Origin: Geminicoccus harenae
GTDB taxonomy: Bacteria; Pseudomonadota; Alphaproteobacteria; Geminicoccales; Geminicoccaceae
NCBI RefSeq assembly: GCF_019800005.1
Contig: NZ_JABGCL010000004.1
Span: 186,001-250,000 of the forward strand
DNA: 64,000 bases
Direction of reading: 5' to 3'
A model generated the notes under the pieces. That model was given only the letters and a program-made list of their open reading frames with translations, did no database searches and had not been told where the DNA came from. Each line of letters opens with the position of its first letter. Position 1 is the stretch's first letter. Shown in pieces: positions 28,914-37,712 of this stretch. The position numbers were made by a program, and so were the translations under genes.

Positions 28914-29797
28914 GCCGGGCTGGTCCTGCTGCGGATGGCTTCGCGGTGGAAGACGTAGACGCCCGAGGCGGCCACCACCGCCGCACCCAGGACGGTGGTG
29001 ACTTCCGGGATGTCACCGAACAGGAGAAAGCCCACCAGGAGACCGTAGAGCATCTGGCTGTACTGAAAGGGCGCAATTACCCCCGCCTCGGCCAGGTGAT
29101 AGGCCTGGACTAGCAGCATGAAGGCGCAGCCGGCGATCGCCCCGGCGGCAAGGCCGATCGTCGCTTCCAGCGGGGTGGGCAGCACGCCCACGAACGGCAT
29201 GGCGCCGAGCGCCAGGACCACCGTCATCACGTTGCCGTACAGGGCGAAGGTCTCGACCGGCTCGCCCGAGCGCATCCAGCGCAGGAAGATGGTGGCGCAG
29301 GCATGGAGGAAGGCGCCGCACAGGGCCAGCAGGCGGACGGGCTCGGTGCCGCCCGAGGGGCCCAGCATCAGCAGCACGCCGGCAAAGCCCACGCCCACCG
29401 CACTCCAGCGCCGCCAGCCGACCTGCTCCTTGAGGAGCGGCACGGACAGGCCGGTCGCGATCAGCGGCGAGGTGAACAGGATCGCATAGACATCCGCCAG
29501 CGAGAGCTGGGTGAAGCTGGAGAAGATCAGGACGGTGGAGGTGAAGGACAGCGCCCAGCGGGCCAGGTGGCGCCGCAGCATCCGGGTCTTCAGCCGATGG
29601 AGGCCGCCGCGCGCCTGGGCGACCAGGAAGGTGACGACCAGCGCCCCGCCGGAGGTGAACAGCATCACCTCCAGCACGTGGAAGCGACCGCTCAAGAGCT
29701 TCACCACCGTGTCCATCGCGGTGAACATGGCAAAGCTCGCCAGCGCCAGCATGATGCCTTGCCGGCGGGCCGGAATGCCCGCCGCGTGCCCGTCCAT
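28910..29797 (-). CDS. EamA-family (DMT) transporter, paralogue of the neighbour
   Basis: The 295-residue product again has ten helices and two EamA repeats, and matches its neighbour closely in segments such as VGWRRWSAV, GEAGVIAPFQYSQMLYG-like and VYVFHREAIR versus IYIIHRETVR. The pair looks like a tandem duplication. The proteins may work separately or as a heteromer; DMT carriers of this size are usually self-sufficient. I prefer the ATG at 29797; a GTG at 29827 in frame would add ten residues. Confidence 0.86.
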   Translation of the reverse strand: MDGHAAGIPARRQGIMLALASFAMFTAMDTVVKLLSGRFHVLEVMLFTSGGALVVTFLVAQARGGLHRLKTRMLRRHLARWALSFTSTVLIFSSFTQLSLADVYAILFTSPLIATGLSVPLLKEQVGWRRWSAVGVGFAGVLLMLGPSGGTEPVRLLALCGAFLHACATIFLRWMRSGEPVETFALYGNVMTVVLALGAMPFVGVLPTPLEATIGLAAGAIAGCAFMLLVQAYHLAEAGVIAPFQYSQMLYGLLVGFLLFGDIPEVTTVLGAAVVAASGVYVFHREAIRSRTSPA

Positions 29798-29963
29798 GTT
29801 CCGCCGTTTCCAGGGGGTGTAGCTCACGCCCCGGTAGCGGATCGGCTGGTGTCAGTTCAACGGAAGAACAAGTGCCGCGCGTTGATACCGCGGGAACGGT
29901 GCACGCAGGCCGCAGACCCGGCCGCCCGCCGCTGCCCGCACCGGCGGCAGCGGGAAGACGCGG

Positions 29964-31136
29964 TCAGTGGACGCCGGTGTGCCGGGGGCTGGAGCCGAAC
30001 CAGGGCGTGCGGTTGCTGCCGTTCTCGGCACTGGAACCGTACACGCGGTCAAATGCCTGGGCGACCAGATCGGGCGCGAACTGCTCCACCCGCCGCTCGC
30101 CGCGCTCGCCATACTCGCGGGCCAGCGCCGGGTCGCGCACCAACTTGGCCAGTTGCGCGCGCAGCGCCTCGACATCGCCCGCCGGCACGCAGATGCCGGC
30201 TTCGCCCACCACCTCGCGGCAGCCGGGTGCCGTGGTGGTGACCACGGCGCAGCCAGCCCCCATCGCCTCCAGCAGCACCATCGGGAAGTTCTCGTGCGAG
30301 GACGGCAGCACGAAGATCGCCGAGCTGGCATACAGCTCGGCCAGGGTCTCGCGGGGCAGGAAGCCGCGGAAGTCGACCGGGCAGTTCAGCTCCTCGGCCT
30401 GCTGGCGGAGCTGCGGGGCATGGGGGCCGTCGCCAGCCACGATCAGCTCGACCGGCTCGGTCATGCCGGCCACGGCCGCGATCAGGTCCTGCACGCCCTT
30501 GCGCGGGACCAGGCGGGTGGCCACCAGGATGCGGTTGGGCTTCTTGGCGCGGGCGGGGATGCCCGGATGGGGAGCGAACGGGTTGGGGACCAGGACGGCG
30601 GAGGGGCCGCCTGCCTGGCGCAGGAGGCCGCTCAAATGGGCGGACGGCAGGGTGACCTTGTCGGCGCTGTTGACCAAGTAGCGCCAGAGCGGGCGGATCA
30701 GGCGGTGGATCATGTCGAAACGGTCAGGATTATAGCCTGGCACGTCCGAACCATGCGCGGTCAGCGTGAGGGGAATGCCGAACCGGCGTGCCAAAGGTAC
30801 GGCGACCATGGCGCCGGGAACGATGAAATGCGCGTGAATGGCGTCGAAGCGGCGCGCCCGCAACAACCGGCGGCCTTCTAGAAGAGCGCCCGGAATCCAG
30901 GTGGCGAGTTCTGCCGCCGTGGAGTAATGGCGGGCCGAGCGACGGCAGGGGGTGCGGACGATCTCGACACCGGCCTGCCGCTCGCGCGCAGGTAGATCGC
31001 GCATTCCGGAAGTAAGCACAGTAACTTCGCGACCCATCCGGGCCTGTTCTTCGGCCAGAATGCGTACCGCGGTGGCACCGCCACCGCCGATTGGCGGGTA
31101 CTCATGACAGACAATTAATATTCTGTGATGCTGCAT
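29964..31136 (-). CDS. GT4-family glycosyltransferase
   Basis: The 390-residue product is a GT-B retaining glycosyltransferase. The N-terminal domain starts RILIVCHEYPPIGGGGATAV, with the glycine loop, and has AIHAHFIVPGA. The C-terminal nucleotide-sugar domain has ATRLVPRKGVQDLI, and the catalytic E-x7-E region lies in HENFPMVLLEAMGAG. It probably adds a sugar to a surface glycan or lipid-linked intermediate at the cytoplasmic membrane. It heads a small glycan locus and is divergent from the flippase at 31290. The start at 31136 has GAGGCGGGG upstream. Confidence 0.9.
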   Translation of the reverse strand: MQHHRILIVCHEYPPIGGGGATAVRILAEEQARMGREVTVLTSGMRDLPARERQAGVEIVRTPCRRSARHYSTAAELATWIPGALLEGRRLLRARRFDAIHAHFIVPGAMVAVPLARRFGIPLTLTAHGSDVPGYNPDRFDMIHRLIRPLWRYLVNSADKVTLPSAHLSGLLRQAGGPSAVLVPNPFAPHPGIPARAKKPNRILVATRLVPRKGVQDLIAAVAGMTEPVELIVAGDGPHAPQLRQQAEELNCPVDFRGFLPRETLAELYASSAIFVLPSSHENFPMVLLEAMGAGCAVVTTTAPGCREVVGEAGICVPAGDVEALRAQLAKLVRDPALAREYGERGERRVEQFAPDLVAQAFDRVYGSSAENGSNRTPWFGSSPRHTGVH

Positions 31137-31289
31137 CCCCGCCTCAACTTTGCGACCCTGGCCTGCGGACACTTCCCTCGACGTGATTATTCGCTTTCCT
31201 CACTATCTTATGCAAGATCTCACGGCCGCTCGGCCCCATTAAATGCCCCGACTGCGCTACGTTCCCTGCAACACCGCAGAAAGTGAAGC

Positions 31290-32762
31290 TTGCCGGTGAC
31301 CGACCCCTCTCAGCTCACGGCCGATCCCGGCCTTGCCCGCCGGGCTGCGCGCGGCGTGGCATGGACCATGCTGGAGACCTGGGGCCAACAGGGCCTGCAG
31401 CTCCTGTTTTTCGTGCTCCTGTCTCGAATCGTCGGGCCTGAAGGCTATGGTATCCTAGGCTTGGCTTTGATCGTCAATGTGGTGGGTGAGGTTCTGATCA
31501 CCAACGGCGGCTGGGGCGACGCCGTGACGCGCCTGCAGGATCCCGAGCCCGAGCTGCTCGATTCGGTGTTCTGGGCGGTGATGGGCCTGGCCCTGCTGCT
31601 GGTCGTGGCGGCGATCCTCCTGGCCGGCCCCGCCGCCTGGTTCTTCGAGATCCCCGAACTGTTCCTGGCCCTGCCCGCCATGTCGCTGGCCCTGCCCGGC
31701 ACGGCCCTGGTCGTGGTGCCGATGGCCCTGCTGCGCCGCCGGCTGCAGATGGGCCCGCTGGCCATGCGCACCCTGGTCTCCCTCGCCGTCGCCGGGGTCG
31801 CGGGCGTGCTGCTGGCCTGGCAGGGTGCGGGCGTCTGGGCGCTGATCGTCTTCCAGGTCCTCCAGTCGCTGGTGGGTGCGGTGCTGCTCTGGCCGACCAC
31901 CGGCTACCGCCCGGGCTGGCGCTTCGACCGGCGCCGGCTGGCCAGCGTCACCGGTTTCGTCCGGGGTGCCACCAGTGAGCGGGTCCTCTACATGGTGGAC
32001 GCGCTGATGCCGCGGGTGATCCTCGGCAAGTTCCTGGGCCCGATCGAGCTCGGCTATTACGTGCTGGCCGCCAAGGTGGTGGAGCTGCTCTCGCTGGTGG
32101 TGCAGCGGCCGATCCAGCGCATCCTCCTGCCCGCGGTCGCCCATCTGAGCCAGGACCCGCAGGCCATGGGCCAGGCCGTGGGGACCACGCTGCGCCTGGC
32201 CCTGCTGGTCACCGCACCGGCCGCGCTCGGCATCCTGGTCACCGCACCCGACCTGCTGCCCCTCCTGTTCGGCCAGAGCTGGGCGGAGGCGGCACATGCC
32301 CTTCAGTTCATGGCGGTGCTGGTCATGATCGTCCCGGTCATCCAGATCACCACCAGCGTCGACTATGCACGCGGGGTGAGCGCGCCGCAGGCCTGGCTGG
32401 CGCTCCTGTCCTGCGTCCTGTTGGCGGGCCTGGTCGTCCTGCTCCAGCCGGTGACGCTGGTGAGCGTGGCGGCAGCGCTGATGATCCGCGGCCTGCTGAT
32501 CATCCTGGTCCGGATGGGACGCACCGTCCGGGTCTGTCGGCTGCCGGTCCTGCCGCTCCTGCGCGACCTCCTGCCGATCCTCCTGGCCGCGGGGGTGTCA
32601 GCCCTGGCGGCCTACGTGGTCCGCAGCTTCATCCCGGAAGGCACGAGCCTACCGCTCCGGGTCGCTGCCGAGGTCCTGGCCGGCGTGGCCGCCTATGCCG
32701 CTGCCCTCATGATCTTCGCCCGGAGCAGCCTGCGCCTGCTCACCCGGCTGGCACGGCGCTAG
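31290..32762 (+). CDS. Polysaccharide flippase (Wzx/MurJ-like, MOP superfamily)
   Basis: The 490-residue product has about 12-14 membrane helices with the lipopolysaccharide-biosynthesis flippase signature at the N-terminus (ARGVAWTMLETWGQQGLQ, VGPEGYGILGLALI). It should move lipid-linked glycan units across the inner membrane. The start is uncertain: a TTG at 31290 or a GTG at 31296, since no ATG fits. Its 3' end overlaps the convergent pyruvyltransferase-like gene by 23 bp. Confidence 0.87.
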   Translation: MPVTDPSQLTADPGLARRAARGVAWTMLETWGQQGLQLLFFVLLSRIVGPEGYGILGLALIVNVVGEVLITNGGWGDAVTRLQDPEPELLDSVFWAVMGLALLLVVAAILLAGPAAWFFEIPELFLALPAMSLALPGTALVVVPMALLRRRLQMGPLAMRTLVSLAVAGVAGVLLAWQGAGVWALIVFQVLQSLVGAVLLWPTTGYRPGWRFDRRRLASVTGFVRGATSERVLYMVDALMPRVILGKFLGPIELGYYVLAAKVVELLSLVVQRPIQRILLPAVAHLSQDPQAMGQAVGTTLRLALLVTAPAALGILVTAPDLLPLLFGQSWAEAAHALQFMAVLVMIVPVIQITTSVDYARGVSAPQAWLALLSCVLLAGLVVLLQPVTLVSVAAALMIRGLLIILVRMGRTVRVCRLPVLPLLRDLLPILLAAGVSALAAYVVRSFIPEGTSLPLRVAAEVLAGVAAYAAALMIFARSSLRLLTRLARR

Positions 32763-33936
32763 CCGGCCGCCCCACCGCCTGGAGCAGGCCGTCCACCCCG
32801 GCCTCGACGGCAGCGATGCAGCGCGCCACCGCCCCCTCTTGCGGGGCTGCCCCGTCCAGGGCCGCATCCAGGAGCGCATCCAGGCGGGCCGCCGCGTCGC
32901 CATGCACCAGCTGGCGGACGTCGACCACCCGCTCGCCGATGCCCAGCAGCTCGGCAAAGCCGTTGAACTTCGGGTTGTAGCCCAGCCCCACCAGCGGCAC
33001 GCCCATGCCGGCCGCCAGGATCAAGGGGTGCATCCGCCCGCCCAGGAAGGCCTGGCACAGGCCGGTGCAGGCCTTGAGCAGCCGGGCGTCGCCGATCGGC
33101 AGCACGGTGGCGGCGTCGCCATGGCGCATCTGCGCCGCGATCTTGCCCGCCAGCACGTCGTCGGCCTCGGACGGCGCGCAATAGGTCGGCAGGAACAGGA
33201 CCCGGACGTTCAGCCGCTCCACCTGCCGGTCGAGCCGCTCGGCGATCCGCTCGATCAGGATCTGCCCCTCCGGCCCGGCCTGCGGGTCGGCGATCCCCAG
33301 ATGCTTGGCGAACTTGCGCGGGATCAGCCGGGCCTTGGGCGGGAACCAGCGGCGCACCGCCACACCCAGGATCGGCCGGTGGTCCAGGGCCAGCCCGGCC
33401 GCGGCCAGGGCCGCCTTGGCCTGGTCGCGGCTGGCCGGCTCCAGGCAGATCGCCGGGTCCGGGACCAGTTGCACCTGCTTGTCCGAGAGGGCCTGGGCCA
33501 CCTTCTGCGCCACCGGGTCGCGCACGCTGACGAAGCGCATCGCCTTGAAGGTCGCCCGGGCCGCGAGCTTGCTGGTCGGATGGTCGAGCGGGCCCACGCC
33601 CAGCGCGAAGCCCGCGACCTCTGCACCCGCCGCACGCGCCGCCAGGGCGCGAGCCGCCCAGTAGGGCATCTTCAGGAGGCTGTCGTCGTCCTGGAACAGG
33701 CCGCCCCCGCCGATCAGGACCAGATCGGCCTCCCGCATCGCGTGGAGCTGGGCTGCGGGTGCCGCCTTGGGCACCGCCGCCACCCCGAGCTCGCGGGCGA
33801 CCTCGTCCGGCCGGTCCGTCACCACCGTGATGCGCGCGTCGGGCAGCCGCTGGCGCAGCAGCATGCAGGTGGCGGTCCGGATCGCCTGGTCGCCAATATT
33901 GCCGTCGGCATCCCCTGCCAGAATCAGAATCCGCAA
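32740..33936 (-). CDS. Polysaccharide pyruvyltransferase family protein (CsaB-like)
   Basis: The 398-residue product starts MRILILAGDADGNIGDQAI and contains ADLVLIGGGGLFQDDDS and AFLGGRMHPLILAAGMGVP, all typical of the PS_pyruv_trans family. Such enzymes transfer pyruvate from PEP to sugar residues as ketals, for example on exopolysaccharide or cell-wall glycans. The genomic setting among a glycosyltransferase, a flippase and a sulfotransferase supports a surface-glycan role. The acceptor sugar is unknown. Confidence 0.87.
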   Translation of the reverse strand: MRILILAGDADGNIGDQAIRTATCMLLRQRLPDARITVVTDRPDEVARELGVAAVPKAAPAAQLHAMREADLVLIGGGGLFQDDDSLLKMPYWAARALAARAAGAEVAGFALGVGPLDHPTSKLAARATFKAMRFVSVRDPVAQKVAQALSDKQVQLVPDPAICLEPASRDQAKAALAAAGLALDHRPILGVAVRRWFPPKARLIPRKFAKHLGIADPQAGPEGQILIERIAERLDRQVERLNVRVLFLPTYCAPSEADDVLAGKIAAQMRHGDAATVLPIGDARLLKACTGLCQAFLGGRMHPLILAAGMGVPLVGLGYNPKFNGFAELLGIGERVVDVRQLVHGDAAARLDALLDAALDGAAPQEGAVARCIAAVEAGVDGLLQAVGRPASAVPAG

Positions 33937-34106
33937 GCCTTCACTCCCGATGCGATGGCGTCGCGGCGTTATGCAGAAGGCGGCGCGGGACGCCTAGCGG
34001 TTGTGCGTGCACCGCGCGCCATTGTCCCGCTCGCCGCATCCCTCCCTCGACGCGCGCGTCCGGCTGGTGCAGTAATGTGTCGTGGATTCCGAGGCCACTG
34101 CACAGC

Positions 34107-34127
34107 TTCCGGAAATAATGTCCGGAA
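34107..34127. promoter_or_regulatory. Inverted repeat upstream of the sulfotransferase
   Basis: TTCCGGA (34107-34113) and TCCGGAA (34121-34127) are inverted with a 7-bp spacer, within the 215-bp divergent gap between the pyruvyltransferase-like gene and the sulfotransferase. A similar TTTCCGGAAA lies about 75 bp upstream of the second RTX gene (near 48079). It could be an operator or an RNA hairpin; evidence is structural only. Confidence 0.3.
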
Positions 34128-34151
34128 ACGCAACCTGCGAGGTGGGCAAAG

Positions 34152-35258
34152 ATGCAAGACGTCATCCCAGTCTTCGACGACTGCGCCCCGATCTTTATCC
34201 TCGGGTCGACCAGGTCCGGCACCACGCTGACCCGCTCGATCCTGAGCGCCCACCCCGACATCGCCATTGCCGACGGCTTCCACTACTGGGTCGAGGTGGC
34301 CAACTTCCATAAGGTGGTCCCCGACCTGCGCGAGCCGGGTGCGCTCGACCGGTTCTTCGCCCTGCTCCAGACGGCCCGGCACCATGTGCACATCGCCGAT
34401 CTGGAGCCCGAGCTCGCCGAGGTGCGCGCGCGGCTGGCCGAGGATCCCGCCCCCAGTGCCGCCAAATATTTCCGGCTAGCGATGGAGACTTATGCGAAGC
34501 ATCGCGGCGCCACCCGGTTCGGCGAGAAGACCTCGGCCAATATCCGCTATTTGCGCGAGATCCAGGAAATGTTCCCGCGCGCGAAGATCCTGCATCTCGT
34601 CCGCGATCCGCGCGCGGTGGTGGCCTCGCACCTGAACGTGCCCTGGGCGTCCCGTGACGTGATCTCGCTGGCACTGAAGTGGAAGCTCGCAGTGCGTACC
34701 TTCCTGGACTTCCAGAAGGCCGGGCCGCGCTATCCTGGCAACCTCATGGAGGTGCGCTACGAGGAGCTGGTGCGCGAGCCGGAGACGATGATCCGGCGGA
34801 TCTGCGCGTTCGTGGACGTGGCTTATGACCCGCGCATGCTGGCGCACCAGGAGCATTCCGGCATCAAGGTGAGCGCCTTGCCCTGGAAGATCGGGGTGAC
34901 GCGCGCGATCAACGAGGGTGCGGTGGCGCGCTGGCAGAAGGAGCTGCCAGGCCCGCGCCTGGCGCTGATCCAGTGGCTGCTCGCACCCGAGATGCGCCAT
35001 TACGGCTACCAGCCGCTGCCGATGTCGGCCGCCGACCGGCGCCAGGTGCCGGCCCAGGCCGCCCGGGAGCTGCGGCTGTGGCTGGAGTACAAGCGCCGCC
35101 AGCGCGCCGAGCGGCAGGCGACCGGCCCGCAATATTACGACGATGCCGGGATCTACCGGCTGGTCCTGCGCCGGCTGCTGGCCACCCTGCGCCCGGGCTT
35201 GGCGAGCCGGCCGGAGGCCACATTGCCGCACCGGGAGGCCCGCCCGCCACACGCATGA
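34152..35258 (+). CDS. PAPS-dependent sulfotransferase
   Basis: The 368-residue product has the 5'-phosphosulfate loop IFILGSTRSGTTLTRS near residue 14 and the 3'-phosphate motif LVRDPRAVVASH near residue 150. Both mark the Sulfotransfer family. It would move sulfate from PAPS to a sugar, lipid or protein acceptor. There is no signal peptide, so it is cytoplasmic. Being next to glycan genes suggests that the surface polymer is sulfated. No PAPS synthesis genes are in the window. GAGGTG upstream is the ribosome-binding site. Confidence 0.88.
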   Translation: MQDVIPVFDDCAPIFILGSTRSGTTLTRSILSAHPDIAIADGFHYWVEVANFHKVVPDLREPGALDRFFALLQTARHHVHIADLEPELAEVRARLAEDPAPSAAKYFRLAMETYAKHRGATRFGEKTSANIRYLREIQEMFPRAKILHLVRDPRAVVASHLNVPWASRDVISLALKWKLAVRTFLDFQKAGPRYPGNLMEVRYEELVREPETMIRRICAFVDVAYDPRMLAHQEHSGIKVSALPWKIGVTRAINEGAVARWQKELPGPRLALIQWLLAPEMRHYGYQPLPMSAADRRQVPAQAARELRLWLEYKRRQRAERQATGPQYYDDAGIYRLVLRRLLATLRPGLASRPEATLPHREARPPHA

Positions 35259-35276
35259 GGCCGGTTGACCCCGACA

Positions 35277-35290
35277 TCTGACATGTTAGA
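35277..35290. promoter_or_regulatory. Candidate operator, 14-bp near-perfect palindrome upstream of the ABC operon
   Basis: TCTGACATGTTAGA is palindromic except at one position pair. It lies 46 bp before the solute-binding protein start and just after a TTGACC that could serve as a -35 box (35265-35270). This would place it in the promoter spacer, a usual place for repression. The FCD-GntR regulator encoded at 42670 in the same operon is the obvious candidate to bind it. Confidence 0.4.
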
Positions 35291-35336
35291 CCTCAGGCCG
35301 AGACCGGCTACAGGTCGATGATCGGGGAAGTTGCCA

Positions 35337-36683
35337 ATGATCCGCAGTGCCCTTCTGGGCGGCGTCGCTGCCGCATGTCTCGTCACGCCCGCCCTCGCCT
35401 GCGAGGACGCCGACCGGGTCCCGCTGACCTGGTCCACGATCGCCGGCTTCTACACCGACGCCATGGCCGATCTGGTGGCCGGCTTCGAGGCCACGCACTG
35501 CGCCAAGGTCAACATCGTCAACATCGACAACTCGCAGCTCTACAACAAGCAGGTCATCGAGATGGTCGGCGCCACCGGCGCCTATGACATCGTCACGCTC
35601 GAGACCTCGGAGAAGGCCGACTTCGCCGAGAACGGCTTCATCCTGCCGATGACCGACTATCTCGCGGACAAGCAGGAGCTGTTGAACGACGTGGCGCCGG
35701 TGCTGGCGACCATGACCACCCGCTACAACGGCGACATCTGGGGCCTGCCCTACTACACCTACACCGCGGGCTTCATCTATCGCGCCGACCTGTTCGAGGA
35801 CGCGGGCGAGAAGGAAGCCTTCAAGGCCAAGTACGGCTACGACCTGGCCGTGCCGACCGACTGGCAGCAGCACCGCGACATCGCCGAGTTCTTCACCCGC
35901 AAGGCGGGCGAGACGCTGAAGGGCGAGCCCCTCGCCAAGGACTTCTACGGCGTGGGCCTGATGGCCGGCCCCTTCCCCGAGATCCAGGACGAGCTGTCCG
36001 GGCCGATCTGGGGTGCGGGCGCGGACTGGCTGGACGACGAGGGCAATGTCCAGACCGCGGCCGTCGAGAAGGCGCTCACCGACTATATCGAGCTGCTGAA
36101 GTTCGCCCCGCCCGCCGCCCTCACCGTCACCTATGACGGGGTGATGAACCAGATGAAGGACGGCCAGATCGCCATGACCCACGGGTTCTTCCTGGACCAG
36201 TGGCCGAACGCGGCGACCACCGAGCAGTCCGTGCCGGGTGCGAGGATGGGTGTCGCCGAGGCGCCGGGGAAGAAGGCCTATATCGGCGGCTTCCTCCTGG
36301 CCGTGGCCGAGAGCTCGGCCCATCCCGAGGAAGCGATGGACTTCGTGGCCTATATCGGCGGGCCCGAGGCGCAGAAGAAGTTCGCCGCGGCCGGCGGCAC
36401 CACCACGCTGACCAGCGTGCTGAACGATCCCGAGCTGACCGCACCGGAGAACCGGGCGAAGACCGGCCATTTCGGCACGCTGCGCCAGATCTTCCAGTCG
36501 ATGGACGGGTTCCAGTCCAACCTGTTCAACACCCCCTATGGGGCCAAGATCTACAACACCATGCAGATCCCGCTCCAGTCGGCCGCGGCCGGCCAGACCA
36601 CCGCCGCCGAGGCGGCGACCCGGCTGACCGACGAGGTCGCCAAGATCTGCGGCGGCCCCTGCCCGATCGCCAAGGGCGAGTGA
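35337..36683 (+). CDS. ABC transporter solute-binding protein (CUT1 type, sugar or polyol)
   Basis: The 448-residue product has a signal peptide (MIRSALLGGVAAACLVTPALA) and the extracellular solute-binding protein family 1 fold. Typical segments are YDIVTLETSEKADFAENG, WGLPYYTYTAGFIYRADLFE and AYIGGFLLAVAESSAHPEEA. A cysteine follows the cleavage site, but the preceding bases do not give a convincing lipobox; it may instead form a disulfide. It is the first gene of an operon with two permeases and two ATPases, and delivers substrate to them in the periplasm. Which carbohydrate it binds is unknown. Confidence 0.92.
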   Translation: MIRSALLGGVAAACLVTPALACEDADRVPLTWSTIAGFYTDAMADLVAGFEATHCAKVNIVNIDNSQLYNKQVIEMVGATGAYDIVTLETSEKADFAENGFILPMTDYLADKQELLNDVAPVLATMTTRYNGDIWGLPYYTYTAGFIYRADLFEDAGEKEAFKAKYGYDLAVPTDWQQHRDIAEFFTRKAGETLKGEPLAKDFYGVGLMAGPFPEIQDELSGPIWGAGADWLDDEGNVQTAAVEKALTDYIELLKFAPPAALTVTYDGVMNQMKDGQIAMTHGFFLDQWPNAATTEQSVPGARMGVAEAPGKKAYIGGFLLAVAESSAHPEEAMDFVAYIGGPEAQKKFAAAGGTTTLTSVLNDPELTAPENRAKTGHFGTLRQIFQSMDGFQSNLFNTPYGAKIYNTMQIPLQSAAAGQTTAAEAATRLTDEVAKICGGPCPIAKGE

Positions 36684-36752
36684 GCCCCTGCCCGCCGGGC
36701 ATATCCGGCGGGCGCCTTCCCTACCTCTTTTTTCCACCGGAGGACGACGCCC

Positions 36753-37700
36753 ATGGCGGCGACCTATGCCACGGCAGGAGCCGGCCGACCCGCCCATGCC
36801 GCCCGCGGCGGCGGCATGTCCGACCGCGCCTTCGCCTGGGCGCTGATCGCCCCCGCCATGGCGATCATCCTGGTGTTCGCCCTGGTCCCGCTGGGCTACG
36901 CGGTGATGGTGTCGTTCCGCATGGCCGACCTGACCCGCGGCGGCCTGCGCGAGTTCGTTGGCCTCGACAACTACCGCACCGTGCTGTTCGACCAGTCCTT
37001 CTGGGAATCGATCGCGGTCACGCTGAAGTTCACGGTGGCGGCGGTCGGCCTGGAGATGATCCTGGGCATCGCCATCGCCTTCCTCCTGCACGGCGCCACC
37101 CACGGCAAGACGATCGTCCGCTCGATCCTGATCCTGCCGCTGGCCACCGCCCCCGCCGTCACCGGCCTGTTCTGGCGCAACCTCTACGACCCCCAGTTCG
37201 GCGTCATCAACTGGCTCCTGGGCTCGCTCGGCCTGCCCGAGCCCAACTGGCTGGGCGACATCGACATCGCCCTTTGGTCGGTCGTCCTGTTCGACGTCTG
37301 GCAGTGGACCCCGTTCGTGGCGCTGATCGCCCTTGCCGGCCTGTCCAGCCTGCCCAGGGAGCCGTTCGAGGCCGCCGAGCTGGACGGTGCCTCCACCTGG
37401 CGGGTCCTGCGCGTCCTGACCTTCCCGATGCTCGCACCCGTCCTGTTCCTGGTGCTGATCCTGCGCACCATCGACAGCCTGCGCCTCTACGACGCCGTGG
37501 CGGTGCTGACCCGCGGCGGCCCCGGCACGGTCACCGAGACCATGACCTTCTACCTGTTCCGCACCGGGCTGAAGCTGTTCCGCATGGACTACGCGTCGAC
37601 CATGGCGATCTTCTTCCTCTACGCGCTGCTGGTCGCCAGCGTCTTCGCGCTCCGCCCGCTGCTCAAACAGTTCACCGAACGCGCCCAGGCGCAGAACTGA
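36753..37700 (+). CDS. ABC sugar permease (MalF-like)
   Basis: The 315-residue product has six membrane helices. Near the C-terminal third is the EAA loop that docks to the ATPase (FEAAELDGASTWRVLRVLTFP). An N-terminal tail of about 25 residues precedes the first helix. It pairs with the next permease to form the membrane channel. GGAGG lies before the ATG; the gap to the binding protein is 69 bp. Confidence 0.93.
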   Translation: MAATYATAGAGRPAHAARGGGMSDRAFAWALIAPAMAIILVFALVPLGYAVMVSFRMADLTRGGLREFVGLDNYRTVLFDQSFWESIAVTLKFTVAAVGLEMILGIAIAFLLHGATHGKTIVRSILILPLATAPAVTGLFWRNLYDPQFGVINWLLGSLGLPEPNWLGDIDIALWSVVLFDVWQWTPFVALIALAGLSSLPREPFEAAELDGASTWRVLRVLTFPMLAPVLFLVLILRTIDSLRLYDAVAVLTRGGPGTVTETMTFYLFRTGLKLFRMDYASTMAIFFLYALLVASVFALRPLLKQFTERAQAQN

Positions 37701-37712
37701 GAGGACCGGCCG

